Shown here one piece after another: positions 29,104-37,103 of a stretch of 64,000 nt of DNA. A model generated the notes under the pieces. That model ran no database searches, was not told the DNA's origin, and saw only the letters and a list, made by a program, of their open reading frames with translations. A program made the translations under genes and the position numbers. Within the stretch, counting starts at the first letter, position 1. Each line of letters opens with the position of its first letter. Source of the stretch: Acidilutibacter cellobiosedens (GTDB lineage Bacteria; Bacillota; Clostridia; Tissierellales; Acidilutibacteraceae); the NCBI RefSeq assembly GCF_004103715.1, contig NZ_CP035282.1, forward strand, positions 682,001 to 746,000. Direction: 5' to 3'.

Positions 29104-29769
29104 ATGGAAATATGGAAAGAATTTGAGGACATGCTCTTTCCGGAGAAAGGAATATGTTTTTTCTGCGGGGAATATTCTGATGAGATTTCTCATTATATTT
29201 GTCATCAATGTAAGAGCAGAATAGAATATTTAAACAAAGATATTCCCTTTGAATTTTCCTACGTTGACAGAATTGCATATTCTCTTTTCTACAGCAATTT
29301 CATACGAGAACATATATTTTTATATAAATATCACGGAAGAGGGTATCTTTATAAACCTTTTGGAGAAATACTAATAAATACATTTTTAGAAAGATTCTCT
29401 CCGGAAGATATAGACATAATTACTAATGTGCCCATTCACAGAAGGAAGAAAGCAATGAGAGGTTTTGACCAGTCGGAACTTTTGGCAGGTTACATATCCC
29501 AAAGGATGAATATATATAATTCAAGAAAAAATTTATTGAGGGTAAAGGAAACTAAATCTCAAAATAAATTAAACAAAGAACAGAGAAGAACGAACATAGA
29601 AGGTGCATTTCAGGTTAGAAAAAAGGAAGAATTTGGAGGTAAAAGAATACTTATTTTGGACGATATAATAACTACAGGAATTACTTTTGAGGAAAGCGCA
29701 AAAGTATTAAAAGATTGTGGCGCAGAAAAAGTATATGGGCTGGCATTGACATCGGGGATGAAATTTTAA
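29104..29769 (+). CDS. comFC: ComF-family phosphoribosyltransferase-like protein
   Basis: A 221-residue ComFC protein. The N-terminus has a zinc ribbon of the CxxC...CxxC type (CFFCG at about 19-23, CHQC at about 36-39). The C-terminal half is a type I phosphoribosyltransferase fold with the LILDDIITTGITFEES PRPP loop (about 182-197). ComFC takes part in DNA uptake in competent relatives, but the gene is also kept in non-competent species. It leads into the late flagellar genes as in Bacillus (comFC-yvyF-flgM-flgN-flgK). Ribosome site TTAGGAGG overlaps the recD2 stop. Confidence 0.9.
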   Translation: MEIWKEFEDMLFPEKGICFFCGEYSDEISHYICHQCKSRIEYLNKDIPFEFSYVDRIAYSLFYSNFIREHIFLYKYHGRGYLYKPFGEILINTFLERFSPEDIDIITNVPIHRRKKAMRGFDQSELLAGYISQRMNIYNSRKNLLRVKETKSQNKLNKEQRRTNIEGAFQVRKKEEFGGKRILILDDIITTGITFEESAKVLKDCGAEKVYGLALTSGMKF

Positions 29770-29782
29770 AGGAGTGAAAAAC

Positions 29783-30205
29783 ATGAATTTGAGAAATTGC
29801 AGAAGGTGTGGAAAAGTTTATGCCTATGACGGATTTGATCTATGTCATGACTGCAGAATGATAGATGAGAAAGATTTTGAAAAAGTCAGAGCGTATTTAG
29901 ATGAAAATCCCAGTGCGGATATTAATGAAATATCTGAGGAAACTGAAGTAAGTACAAAAAAAATAATAAAATTTTTAAGGGAAGGCAGATTGGAATTAAA
30001 AGATGAAAATAATTTTCTTTTACTCTGTGAAAGATGCGGAAAACCTATTAGAAAAGGAAGATTTTGCGAAAAATGTACCGCACAATTGGAGAGAGAACTT
30101 AAAAGAGCAATAGGACAAGAAAGAAGTCTGGAAGATCTTCCTAAGGATTCGGCAAGAGAGAGAATGAGAGTAATAGAGAGAAAAGGGAAAAAAGATCTAA
30201 AGTAG
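29783..30205 (+). CDS. yvyF: YvyF-like flagellar-region zinc-finger protein
   Basis: A 140-residue cytoplasmic protein with two zinc-knuckle pairs: CRRCGKVY and CHDC near the N-terminus, CERCGKPI and CEKC at about residues 84-103, with a helix-turn-helix-like middle (SADINEISEETEVSTKKIIKFL). It matches the YvyF / flagellar-operon TIGR03826-type family, which lies between comF and flgM in Firmicutes. Its role is poorly known; a regulatory link to flagellin expression has been proposed in the family. ATG 29783 is chosen because AAAGGAG stands 8 bases before it; the in-frame GTG at 29774 overlaps that site. Confidence 0.85.
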   Translation: MNLRNCRRCGKVYAYDGFDLCHDCRMIDEKDFEKVRAYLDENPSADINEISEETEVSTKKIIKFLREGRLELKDENNFLLLCERCGKPIRKGRFCEKCTAQLERELKRAIGQERSLEDLPKDSARERMRVIERKGKKDLK

Positions 30206-30225
30206 AATCTTTATTTTTCCGATAA
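30198..30225 (+). promoter_or_regulatory. Sigma-28 (SigD) promoter of flgM
   Basis: TAAA (30198-30201), 16 bases, TCCGATAA (30218-30225), one mismatch from GCCGATAA. It stands 29 bases before flgM, where a SigD promoter is expected as part of the FlgM/SigD feedback loop. Confidence 0.7.
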
Positions 30226-30254
30226 TAATATCAAGAAGGGAAAGGGGTGTTTTT

Positions 30255-30536
30255 ATGAAAATAAATGGAATAAACAAGACTTTGGAGGTATATGAAAACA
30301 TTGAAATTAAGAGAAGTAATGACATCAGGGGAATATCAAAGAAAGATGAACTTAAACTTTCGGATAAAGCAATGGATTACGGCATTGCATTGAAAAAGCT
30401 GAAAGATGTTCCCGAGATCAGAATGGATAAAGTAAAAAAAATTCAGGATGAAATAAAGACAGGAGTGTATAAACTTGACGGGGAAAAAATAGTAGAGAAA
30501 ATGTTTCAAGAAGCTAATTTTGAAAAAAGAATATAA
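30255..30536 (+). CDS. flgM: Anti-sigma-28 factor FlgM
   Basis: FlgM binds and holds sigma-28 (SigD/FliA) inactive until the hook-basal body is ready. The 93-residue protein has the usual layout: a loose N-terminal half and a helical C-terminal half with DELKLSDKAMDYGIALKKLKD (about 31-51) and IRMDKVKKIQDEIKTGVYKLDGEKI (about 55-79), the sigma-binding signature. Ribosome site AAAGGGG is before ATG 30255. It heads the flgM-flgN-flgK-flgK-flgL run and is itself behind a sigma-28 promoter. Confidence 0.95.
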   Translation: MKINGINKTLEVYENIEIKRSNDIRGISKKDELKLSDKAMDYGIALKKLKDVPEIRMDKVKKIQDEIKTGVYKLDGEKIVEKMFQEANFEKRI

Positions 30537-30551
30537 CTCGGTGGTGAGCGT

Positions 30552-31022
30552 ATGACCTTTAGTGAAGAATTAACCGAACTTCTTTTGAAGGAATCGGAAG
30601 CTTTGGAAGAGCTTAAGAATATTACCTTTAAAAAGACAGACGCACTTATTGAAGGAAATATAAAGGAGCTTGAATTGATTGTCGAAAAAGAAGAAAGGAT
30701 TATTAATTTAACGGCATCTTTGGAAATAGAAAGGGAGAATCTATTGGACAATTGGGGATTAAAAAAAGATACTCCCATTTCCGACATAATAAAATCGGTT
30801 CCGGAAGGTGCCGAAAAATTGGAAAAATTAAAAAGCGAAATGATTGATAATGTTAAGGAAATAAAAGAAAAAAATGAATTCAACAGAAAGCTGACTTTAG
30901 ATTCTATTGAATGGATAGATTTTAATGTAAATCTTCTTTCTTCTTTTCAGACTTCTTCTATATATAACAAGAAGGATAATGAGATAAGTCAGGGGAACAG
31001 TATATTTGATAAGAAGGTGTAG
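30552..31022 (+). CDS. flgN: FlgN-type secretion chaperone for FlgK/FlgL
   Basis: A 156-residue, mostly helical acidic protein of the FlgN family. FlgN keeps the hook-filament junction proteins FlgK and FlgL export-ready and delivers them to the secretion gate. No membrane segment or signal is seen; the helices from residues 3 to 120 are charged and heptad-like. It starts at ATG 30552 after CTCGGTGG, 15 bases behind flgM, and the first flgK gene begins 2 bases after its stop. Sequence conservation in this family is low, so the call leans on size, helix content and position. Confidence 0.85.
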   Translation: MTFSEELTELLLKESEALEELKNITFKKTDALIEGNIKELELIVEKEERIINLTASLEIERENLLDNWGLKKDTPISDIIKSVPEGAEKLEKLKSEMIDNVKEIKEKNEFNRKLTLDSIEWIDFNVNLLSSFQTSSIYNKKDNEISQGNSIFDKKV

Positions 31023-31024
31023 AT

Positions 31025-32434
31025 ATGTCATTTGGAGGATTATATATTTCCGTATCGGGAATTAAAGCCAATGAGAGATCTTTGGATACTATTTCTCATA
31101 ATATTGCTAATGTAAACAATGCTGATTATGTAAGGCAGAATGCAATTCATGCATTCAGCAGGTATAGAAATATTGAAAACGGAAGTATTCAAGTAGGAAC
31201 AGGGGTCAATGTTCAGGAAATAAGGCAGATGAGAGACGAATTTTTAGATTTGAAGTACAGAAAAGAAAATACAATTTTAGGATACTGGCAGTCTCAAGGT
31301 GATATTTTGGGGGAAATAGAAGCTGTATTTAATGAGAAAACCGATTCTCAAACAGGGCTTCAGGATGTATTAAACGAATTTTGGGACGGTTGGGACGAGC
31401 TGTATAAGGAAGCGGACAGCCTTACGATCAGGGGAGTTCTCCATGAGAGAGCGATATCTTTAACGGAAACCATAAACCACATGAGCGATCAACTCAATTC
31501 TATTCAACTGGATTTAAACAAGGAAATTCTCAATGAGGCAGAAAAAGTGAACACATTACTTTCACAAATTTCCGAATTGAACTCAAAGATAACTATGACG
31601 GAATCACCGGGTTCGAATATAAAGGCTAATGACTTCAGAGATGAAAGAAATGCTCTTATCGATGAACTGTCTGAACTTCTTCCGGTGGATTATTATGAAA
31701 GCAATAACCATGGAATAGTTGTAAGTTTAAACGGAAGAGATTTGATTAACGGGGAATATTCCAATCCTATAGAGATTAAAAAAGACAGCAGGGGATTCGG
31801 ATATCTGTATTGGTCGGATACGGGAGAAGAGATTCAGCAAAAAGAAGGCGGACGGCTATTCGGATATATTCATGCAAGAGATGTGGTTATCGATAAATAC
31901 AGGGATAAACTCAATATTTTCGTTAAAACCATAGCGGATGGAATAAATGAATGTGTCAAGAAAGGATATGATTTGGAAGGAAATCCGGGAGTATCGTTTT
32001 TTTTAGGTAATTTACCTGACGGCTCCGATATAGATGCATCAAATATAAGGGTAAACCCGGAATTGTCTAATTTTAATAAAATAGCAGTATCAACAGACCC
32101 TACGGAACGGGGAAACGGCGAAATAATCAAAAAATATATAGATGATTTAAAAGATAAAAAATTCAGCGAACTGGATGGTTCCACATTTGAGGTTTATTAT
32201 AGGAATGTAATACTGGACTTAGGAATAGACGGGAATCAAGCAAGCACTATTGTTCAAAACCAAAATTCCCTGCTGAAAGAAATATCCGACAGAAAGTCTT
32301 CCATATCCGGTGTATCTTTGGAAGAAGAAATAACCGATATGATTAATTATCAACATTCATATATCGCAAATACAAGGGTGTTTAATGTCATAGATGAAAT
32401 GATGGATTTGATTATAAACAGAATGGTTCAATAA
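31025..32434 (+). CDS. flgK: FlgK-type hook-filament junction protein, copy 1
   Basis: A 469-residue hook-associated protein 1. The N-terminal rod/hook motif is clear (SGIKANERSLDTISHNIANVNNADYVRQ, residues about 10-37) and the C-terminal helix reads VSLEEEITDMINYQHSYIANTRVF (about 428-451). Between them is the long FlgK-specific helical and beta region. Copy 2 follows after a 13-22 base gap. The two share only general FlgK features, so they are old paralogues, not a recent copy. The ribosome site (AAGAAGGTG) overlaps the end of flgN. Confidence 0.9.
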   Translation: MSFGGLYISVSGIKANERSLDTISHNIANVNNADYVRQNAIHAFSRYRNIENGSIQVGTGVNVQEIRQMRDEFLDLKYRKENTILGYWQSQGDILGEIEAVFNEKTDSQTGLQDVLNEFWDGWDELYKEADSLTIRGVLHERAISLTETINHMSDQLNSIQLDLNKEILNEAEKVNTLLSQISELNSKITMTESPGSNIKANDFRDERNALIDELSELLPVDYYESNNHGIVVSLNGRDLINGEYSNPIEIKKDSRGFGYLYWSDTGEEIQQKEGGRLFGYIHARDVVIDKYRDKLNIFVKTIADGINECVKKGYDLEGNPGVSFFLGNLPDGSDIDASNIRVNPELSNFNKIAVSTDPTERGNGEIIKKYIDDLKDKKFSELDGSTFEVYYRNVILDLGIDGNQASTIVQNQNSLLKEISDRKSSISGVSLEEEITDMINYQHSYIANTRVFNVIDEMMDLIINRMVQ

Positions 32435-32453
32435 ACGGAAGGAGTGATTGAAA

Positions 32454-33869
32454 TTGATGTTGGGATTTAATACAGCAGTATCGGGACTGCTTTCAAGTCA
32501 AAGAAGCCTTTATGTAACAAGCCACAATTTTTCAAATGCGACTACTCCCGGATACTCAAGACAGATAGCTTATCAAAGGGCAACAGATCCTTATTATGCT
32601 CCTGGGGTCGGATATATAGGAACGGGTACGGAGATATACGATGTGTGTAGAGTGAGAAATTCCTATGTGGATTATAAATATTGGAATGAAAACGGATCTA
32701 AAGGAGAATGGGAGACAAAAGCCGAATCATTGAAAGAGTTGGAAATTTTGTTTGGCGAGCCTTCAAACAACAGCTTCAGGCAGTATATGGATGATTTCTT
32801 CCAATCATTGGAGGACTTAACTACCAATCCTTCCGATTCTTCTTACAGAGAACCTGTTCGTGAAGCTGCTTTGGCGCTGACAAAACATATAAATGAAACC
32901 GCTGAGCGACTAGTAAATGTAAAGGAGGAAACTTCCTTTCAAATAGAGGCCCAAGTGAAAAAAGTAAATGATATTGCAGCTCAGATATCATCTTTAAATG
33001 GGCAGATCTATTCTTTGGAAATAGACGGAAAGACTGCCAATGATTTAAGAGATAGAAGAGAACTCTTGGTTGATGACCTTTCAAAGATAGTTAATGTTCA
33101 GGTAGATGAATATTCCGACGGAAAGTACAGAGTAAGCATCGGCGGAATTGCTTTGGTAAACCATAAGGAAGTAAGTGAAATAAAATATGAATCGGAACTC
33201 CAATGGGCAAATGGGAATGTACTGAATTTAAAATCAGGCTCTTTGAAAGCTCTTCAGGAATTATATGAAGGTAATGGTGAAAACAATACTTACAGAGGAA
33301 TAAACTTTTATATAAATAAATTGAACACTTTCGCTCATGTATTTGCCGATACAATAAATATTCAGCATAAGGCTGGGGTAACATTGGATGCGACAAATAT
33401 AAACGCGGGAAGCGAAATTAAATTTTTTGATATTTCGGATTCCGCAAATCCGGCTCTTACATTAACTCTATCCGAGGAGATATTGGAGAGTGTTTCAAAC
33501 ATTGCGGCAAGGGCTGCCGGTACGGGGGTTGAGAATGCCGACAACCTTCAGGCCATAATAAAATTGAGGGAAAATAAAACTTTCTTCAGCGGAGGAGTAT
33601 CTCAGGGAACACCCGATGACTTTTTAAAATCCATCATTTCCAACTTAGCCGTTGACAGTACTCACGGGAAAAGAATGGATTCCAACGAAGGACAGATTAT
33701 TAAAAACATACTTGAAAAAAGAGAATCGGAATCGGGAGTATCGACGGAGGAAGAGACGACGAATATGATAAGGTTTTTAAATTCCTATAGAGCTTCCTCG
33801 GAGATGATATCTACTTTGGATCAGATATTGGATGTAGTTGTTAACAGACTGGGAGCAGCAGGAAGATAG
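32454..33869 (+). CDS. flgK: FlgK-type hook-filament junction protein, copy 2
   Basis: A 471-residue FlgK with N-terminal AVSGLLSSQRSLYVTSHNFSNATTPGYSRQ and C-terminal VSTEEETTNMIRFLNSYRASSEMISTLDQILDVVVNRL. It is the more classical FlgK of the two: the TTPGYSRQ motif is the standard one, where copy 1 has NNADYVRQ. TTG 32454 is preferred because GGAG ends 9 bases before; TTG 32448 and ATG 32457 are alternatives. Two tandem FlgK proteins suggest either specialised junctions for different filaments or separate roles for what one protein normally does. Confidence 0.92.
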   Translation: MMLGFNTAVSGLLSSQRSLYVTSHNFSNATTPGYSRQIAYQRATDPYYAPGVGYIGTGTEIYDVCRVRNSYVDYKYWNENGSKGEWETKAESLKELEILFGEPSNNSFRQYMDDFFQSLEDLTTNPSDSSYREPVREAALALTKHINETAERLVNVKEETSFQIEAQVKKVNDIAAQISSLNGQIYSLEIDGKTANDLRDRRELLVDDLSKIVNVQVDEYSDGKYRVSIGGIALVNHKEVSEIKYESELQWANGNVLNLKSGSLKALQELYEGNGENNTYRGINFYINKLNTFAHVFADTINIQHKAGVTLDATNINAGSEIKFFDISDSANPALTLTLSEEILESVSNIAARAAGTGVENADNLQAIIKLRENKTFFSGGVSQGTPDDFLKSIISNLAVDSTHGKRMDSNEGQIIKNILEKRESESGVSTEEETTNMIRFLNSYRASSEMISTLDQILDVVVNRLGAAGR

Positions 33870-33884
33870 AAAGAGGTGAAAAAT

Positions 33885-34850
33885 ATGAGAATAACAAACG
33901 GAATGATGATAAACAATATGCTGTATAATGTAAATCAGAATTTGGCGAGGCTGGAAAAAATTAATCAACAATACTCAACCCAAAAGAAATTTTCCCTGCC
34001 TTCGGATGACCCTATAGGAGTCAGCAAAAGCCTTAAATTTAATACCGACTTATCAAAGATAGCTCAATATAAAAGGAATGCGGAAGATGCCGATGCATGG
34101 ATGACAGAGACGGAATCGGCTCTTACGGAGATAGAGACTATTTTCCAAAGAGCAAATGAGCTTGCCGTTCAGATGGCTAACGGAACATATAAAGACGACT
34201 TAAAAAATACCAAGGAAGAAATAGACCAGATGAAGGAACATCTCATTCAGATATCCAACACGACCTATGCGGGAAGATACATTTTCAGCGGATTTAAAAC
34301 GGATCAGCCCCTTCTTGATGATGATGGAAATTATGCCATACCTTTGACTATGAATGGCGATAAAGCTGAAATATTCGAGTATAATGTAGGGGTATCGGAG
34401 GCTGTAAAGGTGAATACCTTGGGAGGAAGGGTGTTTGGGACTGTCAAAGCGGACGGCACGGAAGACTTTTCGAGCAATATTACTCAAGATGATGTTGCTT
34501 CCGGAAAAGGAAGCTATTTAGTGGAAGTGCTTCAAAAATTCAGCGATGCCTTAGGCGGCACGGAACCCGTTGAAGATGAAATACAAAATACCATTGGGAG
34601 AATAAAAACTTCTCTTAATCAGATTTTATCGGTGAAATCTGAAATAGGGGCAAAGGTAAACAGGCTTGAACTTACTCAGAAGAAATTGAATTCACAGGTT
34701 CAGAGCACTAAGGAACTTATTTCGGATAATGAAGATGTGGATTTGTTTGAAATTGTAATATCTCTGTATAAAGAAGAAAATGTATATACGGCAAGCTTAT
34801 CTGCCGGAGCGAAAATCATCCAACCTTCTCTTCTTGATTTTCTATCATAA
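33885..34850 (+). CDS. flgL: FlgL-type hook-filament junction protein
   Basis: A 321-residue hook-associated protein 3. It shares the flagellin-like N-terminal helix (RITNGMMINNMLYNVNQNLARLEKINQQYSTQKKFSLPSDDP) and the C-terminal coiled helix (about 240-321). It connects FlgK to the filament. ATG 33885 follows AGAGGTG with a 7-base gap; the frame is open to a GTG at 33876 which overlaps the ribosome site. A hairpin without a proper T-run lies between this gene and fliW. Confidence 0.93.
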   Translation: MRITNGMMINNMLYNVNQNLARLEKINQQYSTQKKFSLPSDDPIGVSKSLKFNTDLSKIAQYKRNAEDADAWMTETESALTEIETIFQRANELAVQMANGTYKDDLKNTKEEIDQMKEHLIQISNTTYAGRYIFSGFKTDQPLLDDDGNYAIPLTMNGDKAEIFEYNVGVSEAVKVNTLGGRVFGTVKADGTEDFSSNITQDDVASGKGSYLVEVLQKFSDALGGTEPVEDEIQNTIGRIKTSLNQILSVKSEIGAKVNRLELTQKKLNSQVQSTKELISDNEDVDLFEIVISLYKEENVYTASLSAGAKIIQPSLLDFLS

Positions 34851-34867
34851 TACAAATGTCAATTATG

Positions 34868-34890
34868 GCTGCCTCTTATATAGAGGCAGC
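34868..34890 (+). other. Hairpin between flgL and fliW
   Basis: GCTGCCTCT (34868-34876) and AGAGGCAGC (34882-34890) form a perfect 9-bp stem with a TATAT loop, 27 bases before the fliW ATG. It is not followed by a T-run, so it is not a simple terminator; it may be an RNA processing or stability element that changes flgL versus fliW-csrA dosage. Confidence 0.5.
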
Positions 34891-34917
34891 GGTTTGGTAT
34901 TTAAAGGAGGAAAAATC

Positions 34918-35367
34918 ATGATTTTAAGTACGAAAAATTTTGGGGATATAGAAATAGATGAGGATAAGATCATATCATTTCCCGAAGGAATACCGGGATT
35001 TGAAGATGAGAACAAATTTGTAATCATCAGCAATCCCGATGAAGAAAATCCTTTCCACTGGCTTCAGTCTGTAAATACTCCCGGCCTTGCCTTTGTGATC
35101 ATAAATCCTTTTTTAATACTTAAAGACTATTCTTTGGAACTTCCTTCCTCGGCGGTAGAAAAGCTGGAACTTGGCAGTGAAGACGATGCCGCAGTATATT
35201 CTATAGCGGTAGTTCCCGAAAAAATCGAAAATATAACCATTAATCTTTTGGGCCCTATAGTTATCAATTGGAAGAAGAAGATAGGCGGCCAGGTAATCCT
35301 TGATGATGAAAAGTACAGTACAAAGTACCGTGTCTTTCCTAAAGATACGGCGAGTGAGGTGGGATAG
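34918..35367 (+). CDS. fliW: Flagellar assembly factor FliW
   Basis: FliW is a cytoplasmic protein that binds CsrA and, when flagellin accumulates, is titrated by it. This partner switch sets flagellin translation. The 149-residue protein has the family start ILSTKNFGDIEIDEDKIISFPEGIPGFE and the WLQSVNTPGLAFVIINP stretch. ATG 34918 stands after AAAGGAGG; the reading frame is open 46 codons further but without a ribosome site. Its TAG is followed directly by the csrA ATG, so the two are coupled. Confidence 0.96.
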   Translation: MILSTKNFGDIEIDEDKIISFPEGIPGFEDENKFVIISNPDEENPFHWLQSVNTPGLAFVIINPFLILKDYSLELPSSAVEKLELGSEDDAAVYSIAVVPEKIENITINLLGPIVINWKKKIGGQVILDDEKYSTKYRVFPKDTASEVG

Positions 35368-35592
35368 ATGCTCATACTCACAAGGAAGAAGGATGAAAGC
35401 ATATTAATCGGAAAAAATATAAAATTGAAGATAATATCCATAGAAGAGGGCAAGGTAAAGATAGGGATTGAAGCCCCCAAAGATGTTGAGATACTCAGAA
35501 AAGAACTATTGGATACCGTAGAAAAAGAAAATATATCCGCAGCTGAGAGCAATATGGATTTAGATAAATTAAAAGATTTGATTAAAAAATAA
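35368..35592 (+). CDS. csrA: Translational regulator CsrA, copy 1 (full length)
   Basis: CsrA dimers bind GGA motifs in mRNA leaders and block translation of flagellin. The 74-residue protein is the Bacillus length. It has MLILTRKKDESILIG at the start, the RNA-contact residues Arg6 and Arg44, the GIEAPKDVEILRKEL core, and a C-terminal extension of about 25 residues that in Gram-positive CsrA belongs to the FliW-responsive part. It abuts fliW. Both flagellin leaders downstream have GGA-loop hairpins that it can be expected to bind. Confidence 0.95.
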   Translation: MLILTRKKDESILIGKNIKLKIISIEEGKVKIGIEAPKDVEILRKELLDTVEKENISAAESNMDLDKLKDLIKK

Positions 35593-35614
35593 ATAAAAAA
35601 ATTGTTGAATTAAC

Positions 35615-35641
35615 TAAACTTAAATTTATTTTTGTCGATAA
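35615..35641 (+). promoter_or_regulatory. Sigma-28 promoter of flagellin 1
   Basis: TAAA (35615-35618), 15 bases, GTCGATAA (35634-35641): one mismatch from consensus with exact spacing. The leader would start near 35648 and be about 60 bases long. Confidence 0.85.
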
Positions 35642-35669
35642 AAATACTGTAAGAAGAAATCTTACATAA

Positions 35670-35700
35670 CGGCATGGAAGCCGAATAAAAATCAGGGAGG
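35670..35700 (+). promoter_or_regulatory. CsrA-type binding leader of flagellin 1
   Basis: CGGC-ATGGAA-GCCG (35670-35683) is a 4-bp hairpin with GGA in the loop. The Shine-Dalgarno GGGAGG (35695-35700) holds a second GGA, 11 bases on. This copies the two-site layout of the Bacillus hag leader, where CsrA bridges an upstream hairpin and the ribosome site. Confidence 0.6.
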
Positions 35701-35708
35701 AATATATA

Positions 35709-36725
35709 ATGAGAATTAATAACAACATGATGGCTATGAATGCTCACAGACAATTGTCAATCAATAATGACAGCGTGTCAAAATCTTTGGAGAAATTATC
35801 ATCAGGTTACAGAATCAACAGAGCAGGAGACGATGCAGCAGGTCTTGCTATATCAGAAAAAATGAGAGGCCAAATAAGAGGACTTAATATGGCATCAAAG
35901 AATGCCCAGGATGATATATCTCTTATTCAGACAGCAGAAGGTGCATTAAACGAAACTCATTCAATTCTTCAAAGAATGAGAGAATTAGCTGTTCAATCAG
36001 CAAACGACACAAACGTTTCAGTAGACCGCCAGGCTCTTCAAGCAGAAGTTGACCAATTATCATCAGAAATTACAAGAATATCAAAGGATACTGAATTTAA
36101 CACTCAAAAATTGTTAGACAGTTCCTTTGAGGACAAAGTATTCCATATAGGAGCCAATCAGGATCAAAATATAAAACTAAGTATAGCTGATATGGGCGGA
36201 AAAGCAATAAAGGTTGAACAAGAATATACAGTTGATAGCAATGATTTAAAAACCGGTACAGGTACAGCAGCTACAACTGTTGCTAAGTTTGTTAGTGTAG
36301 GAGGTACAATAGGTACTACTACAGCTACTGTAGCCGGATATTATGAAGTTGCGGGAACAGCAGCAAGTACTGTATTATTCCGTGCTGCAAATGAAGCATA
36401 TACTACATCAGCAATAACATTAGGAGTAAATATCTATTCACAAACTGAAGCAAATGTATCGATTACGACAATAAATAATGCAATTGAAAGAGTATCATCC
36501 GAAAGATCAAAACTTGGAGCTTTCCAGAACAGATTGGAGCATACAATAAAGAACTTGGACAATGTATCCGAGAACGTACAGTCAGCAGAATCAAGAATCA
36601 GAGACGTGGATATGGCGAAGGAAATGATGGAATTCACGAAACAAAATATTCTTTCCCAAGCAGCTAATGCAATGCTTGCTCAGGCAAATCAAGCACCACA
36701 GACAGTACTTCAATTATTGAAATAG
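35709..36725 (+). CDS. hag: Flagellin 1
   Basis: A 338-residue filament protein. The N-terminal D0/D1 helices (MRINNNMMAMNAHRQLSINN... through about residue 140) and the C-terminal D1/D0 helices (from about 255) are classical. The middle (about 165-250) is short, Ala/Thr-rich and variable, and is the place where glycans would attach. The termini are almost identical to flagellin 2 over long stretches of DNA, so the two can recombine. Transcription is from a sigma-28 promoter; the leader has a CsrA-type hairpin. ATG 35709 is 8 bases after GGGAGG. Confidence 0.97.
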   Translation: MRINNNMMAMNAHRQLSINNDSVSKSLEKLSSGYRINRAGDDAAGLAISEKMRGQIRGLNMASKNAQDDISLIQTAEGALNETHSILQRMRELAVQSANDTNVSVDRQALQAEVDQLSSEITRISKDTEFNTQKLLDSSFEDKVFHIGANQDQNIKLSIADMGGKAIKVEQEYTVDSNDLKTGTGTAATTVAKFVSVGGTIGTTTATVAGYYEVAGTAASTVLFRAANEAYTTSAITLGVNIYSQTEANVSITTINNAIERVSSERSKLGAFQNRLEHTIKNLDNVSENVQSAESRIRDVDMAKEMMEFTKQNILSQAANAMLAQANQAPQTVLQLLK

Positions 36726-36734
36726 AAACTTTAT

Positions 36735-36805
36735 TTCAGGGACGATTTTTAATTCAAGGATGAATTAGAAAAGTTAAAACTCAGTATTTTCGACTCAGGG
36801 ACGAG
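36735..36805 (+). promoter_or_regulatory. GGA-rich 3' UTR of flagellin 1, CsrA-consensus hairpin
   Basis: AATTCA-AGGA-TGAATT (36751-36766) is a perfect 6-bp hairpin with AGGA in the loop, reading CAAGGATG across it, close to the CsrA SELEX consensus (ACARGGAUGU). It is flanked by two copies of TCAGGGACGA (about 36736-36745 and 36796-36805). Function as a CsrA-binding element is inferred. Confidence 0.4.
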
Positions 36806-36838
36806 TTGATATGGTAACCATATTAGCTCGTCCTTTTT
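36799..36838 (+). terminator. Terminator after flagellin 1
   Basis: GGACGAG...CTCGTCC with an inner ATATGGT/ACCATAT stem (36799-36833), followed by TTTTT. Confidence 0.88.
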
Positions 36839-36840
36839 CT

Positions 36841-36884
36841 TAGGGGACAAACACAAGGGGACGGTTCTTCTGTGTTGTTTTACA
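36841..36884. repeat. REP-like GGGGACGGTTCT hairpin sequence
   Basis: AACACA (36850-36855), then AGGGGACGGTTCTTC, then TGTGTT (36871-36876). The GGGGACGGTTCT core resembles short interspersed repeats seen in many Firmicutes, often linked to IS200/REP-associated tyrosine transposases. Only one copy is in this window and no transposase is near. Confidence 0.4.
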
Positions 36885-36999
36885 TCAATATATGGTAGGA
36901 AAATGATGTCGGTTTTACTTAAATTTAAACGAAATAATGCATATAATCCTAAAGTCCTAAAAATTGTGTCATATATAGAGTACTATAGTACCATATTTT

Positions 37000-37029
37000 T
37001 TAACAAATATAGAATAGTATGGATATAAT
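37000..37029 (+). promoter_or_regulatory. Candidate sigma-A promoter of csrA copy 2
   Basis: TTAACA (37000-37005), 18 bases, TATAAT (37024-37029), 75 bases before the csrA2 ATG. No sigma-28 match is seen here, so csrA2 would be outside FlgM control. Confidence 0.5.
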
Positions 37030-37103
37030 GTTGTATATATGATATGATAGAAAAGTAGAATTGTAATTATAAATATACTTCATATTCGAGGAGGGAGGTA
37101 CGT

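Noticed and set aside
36981-36990. TACTATAGTA palindrome upstream of csrA2
   Set aside because: Ten-base AT-rich palindromes are common by chance here and no partner site or function is apparent.
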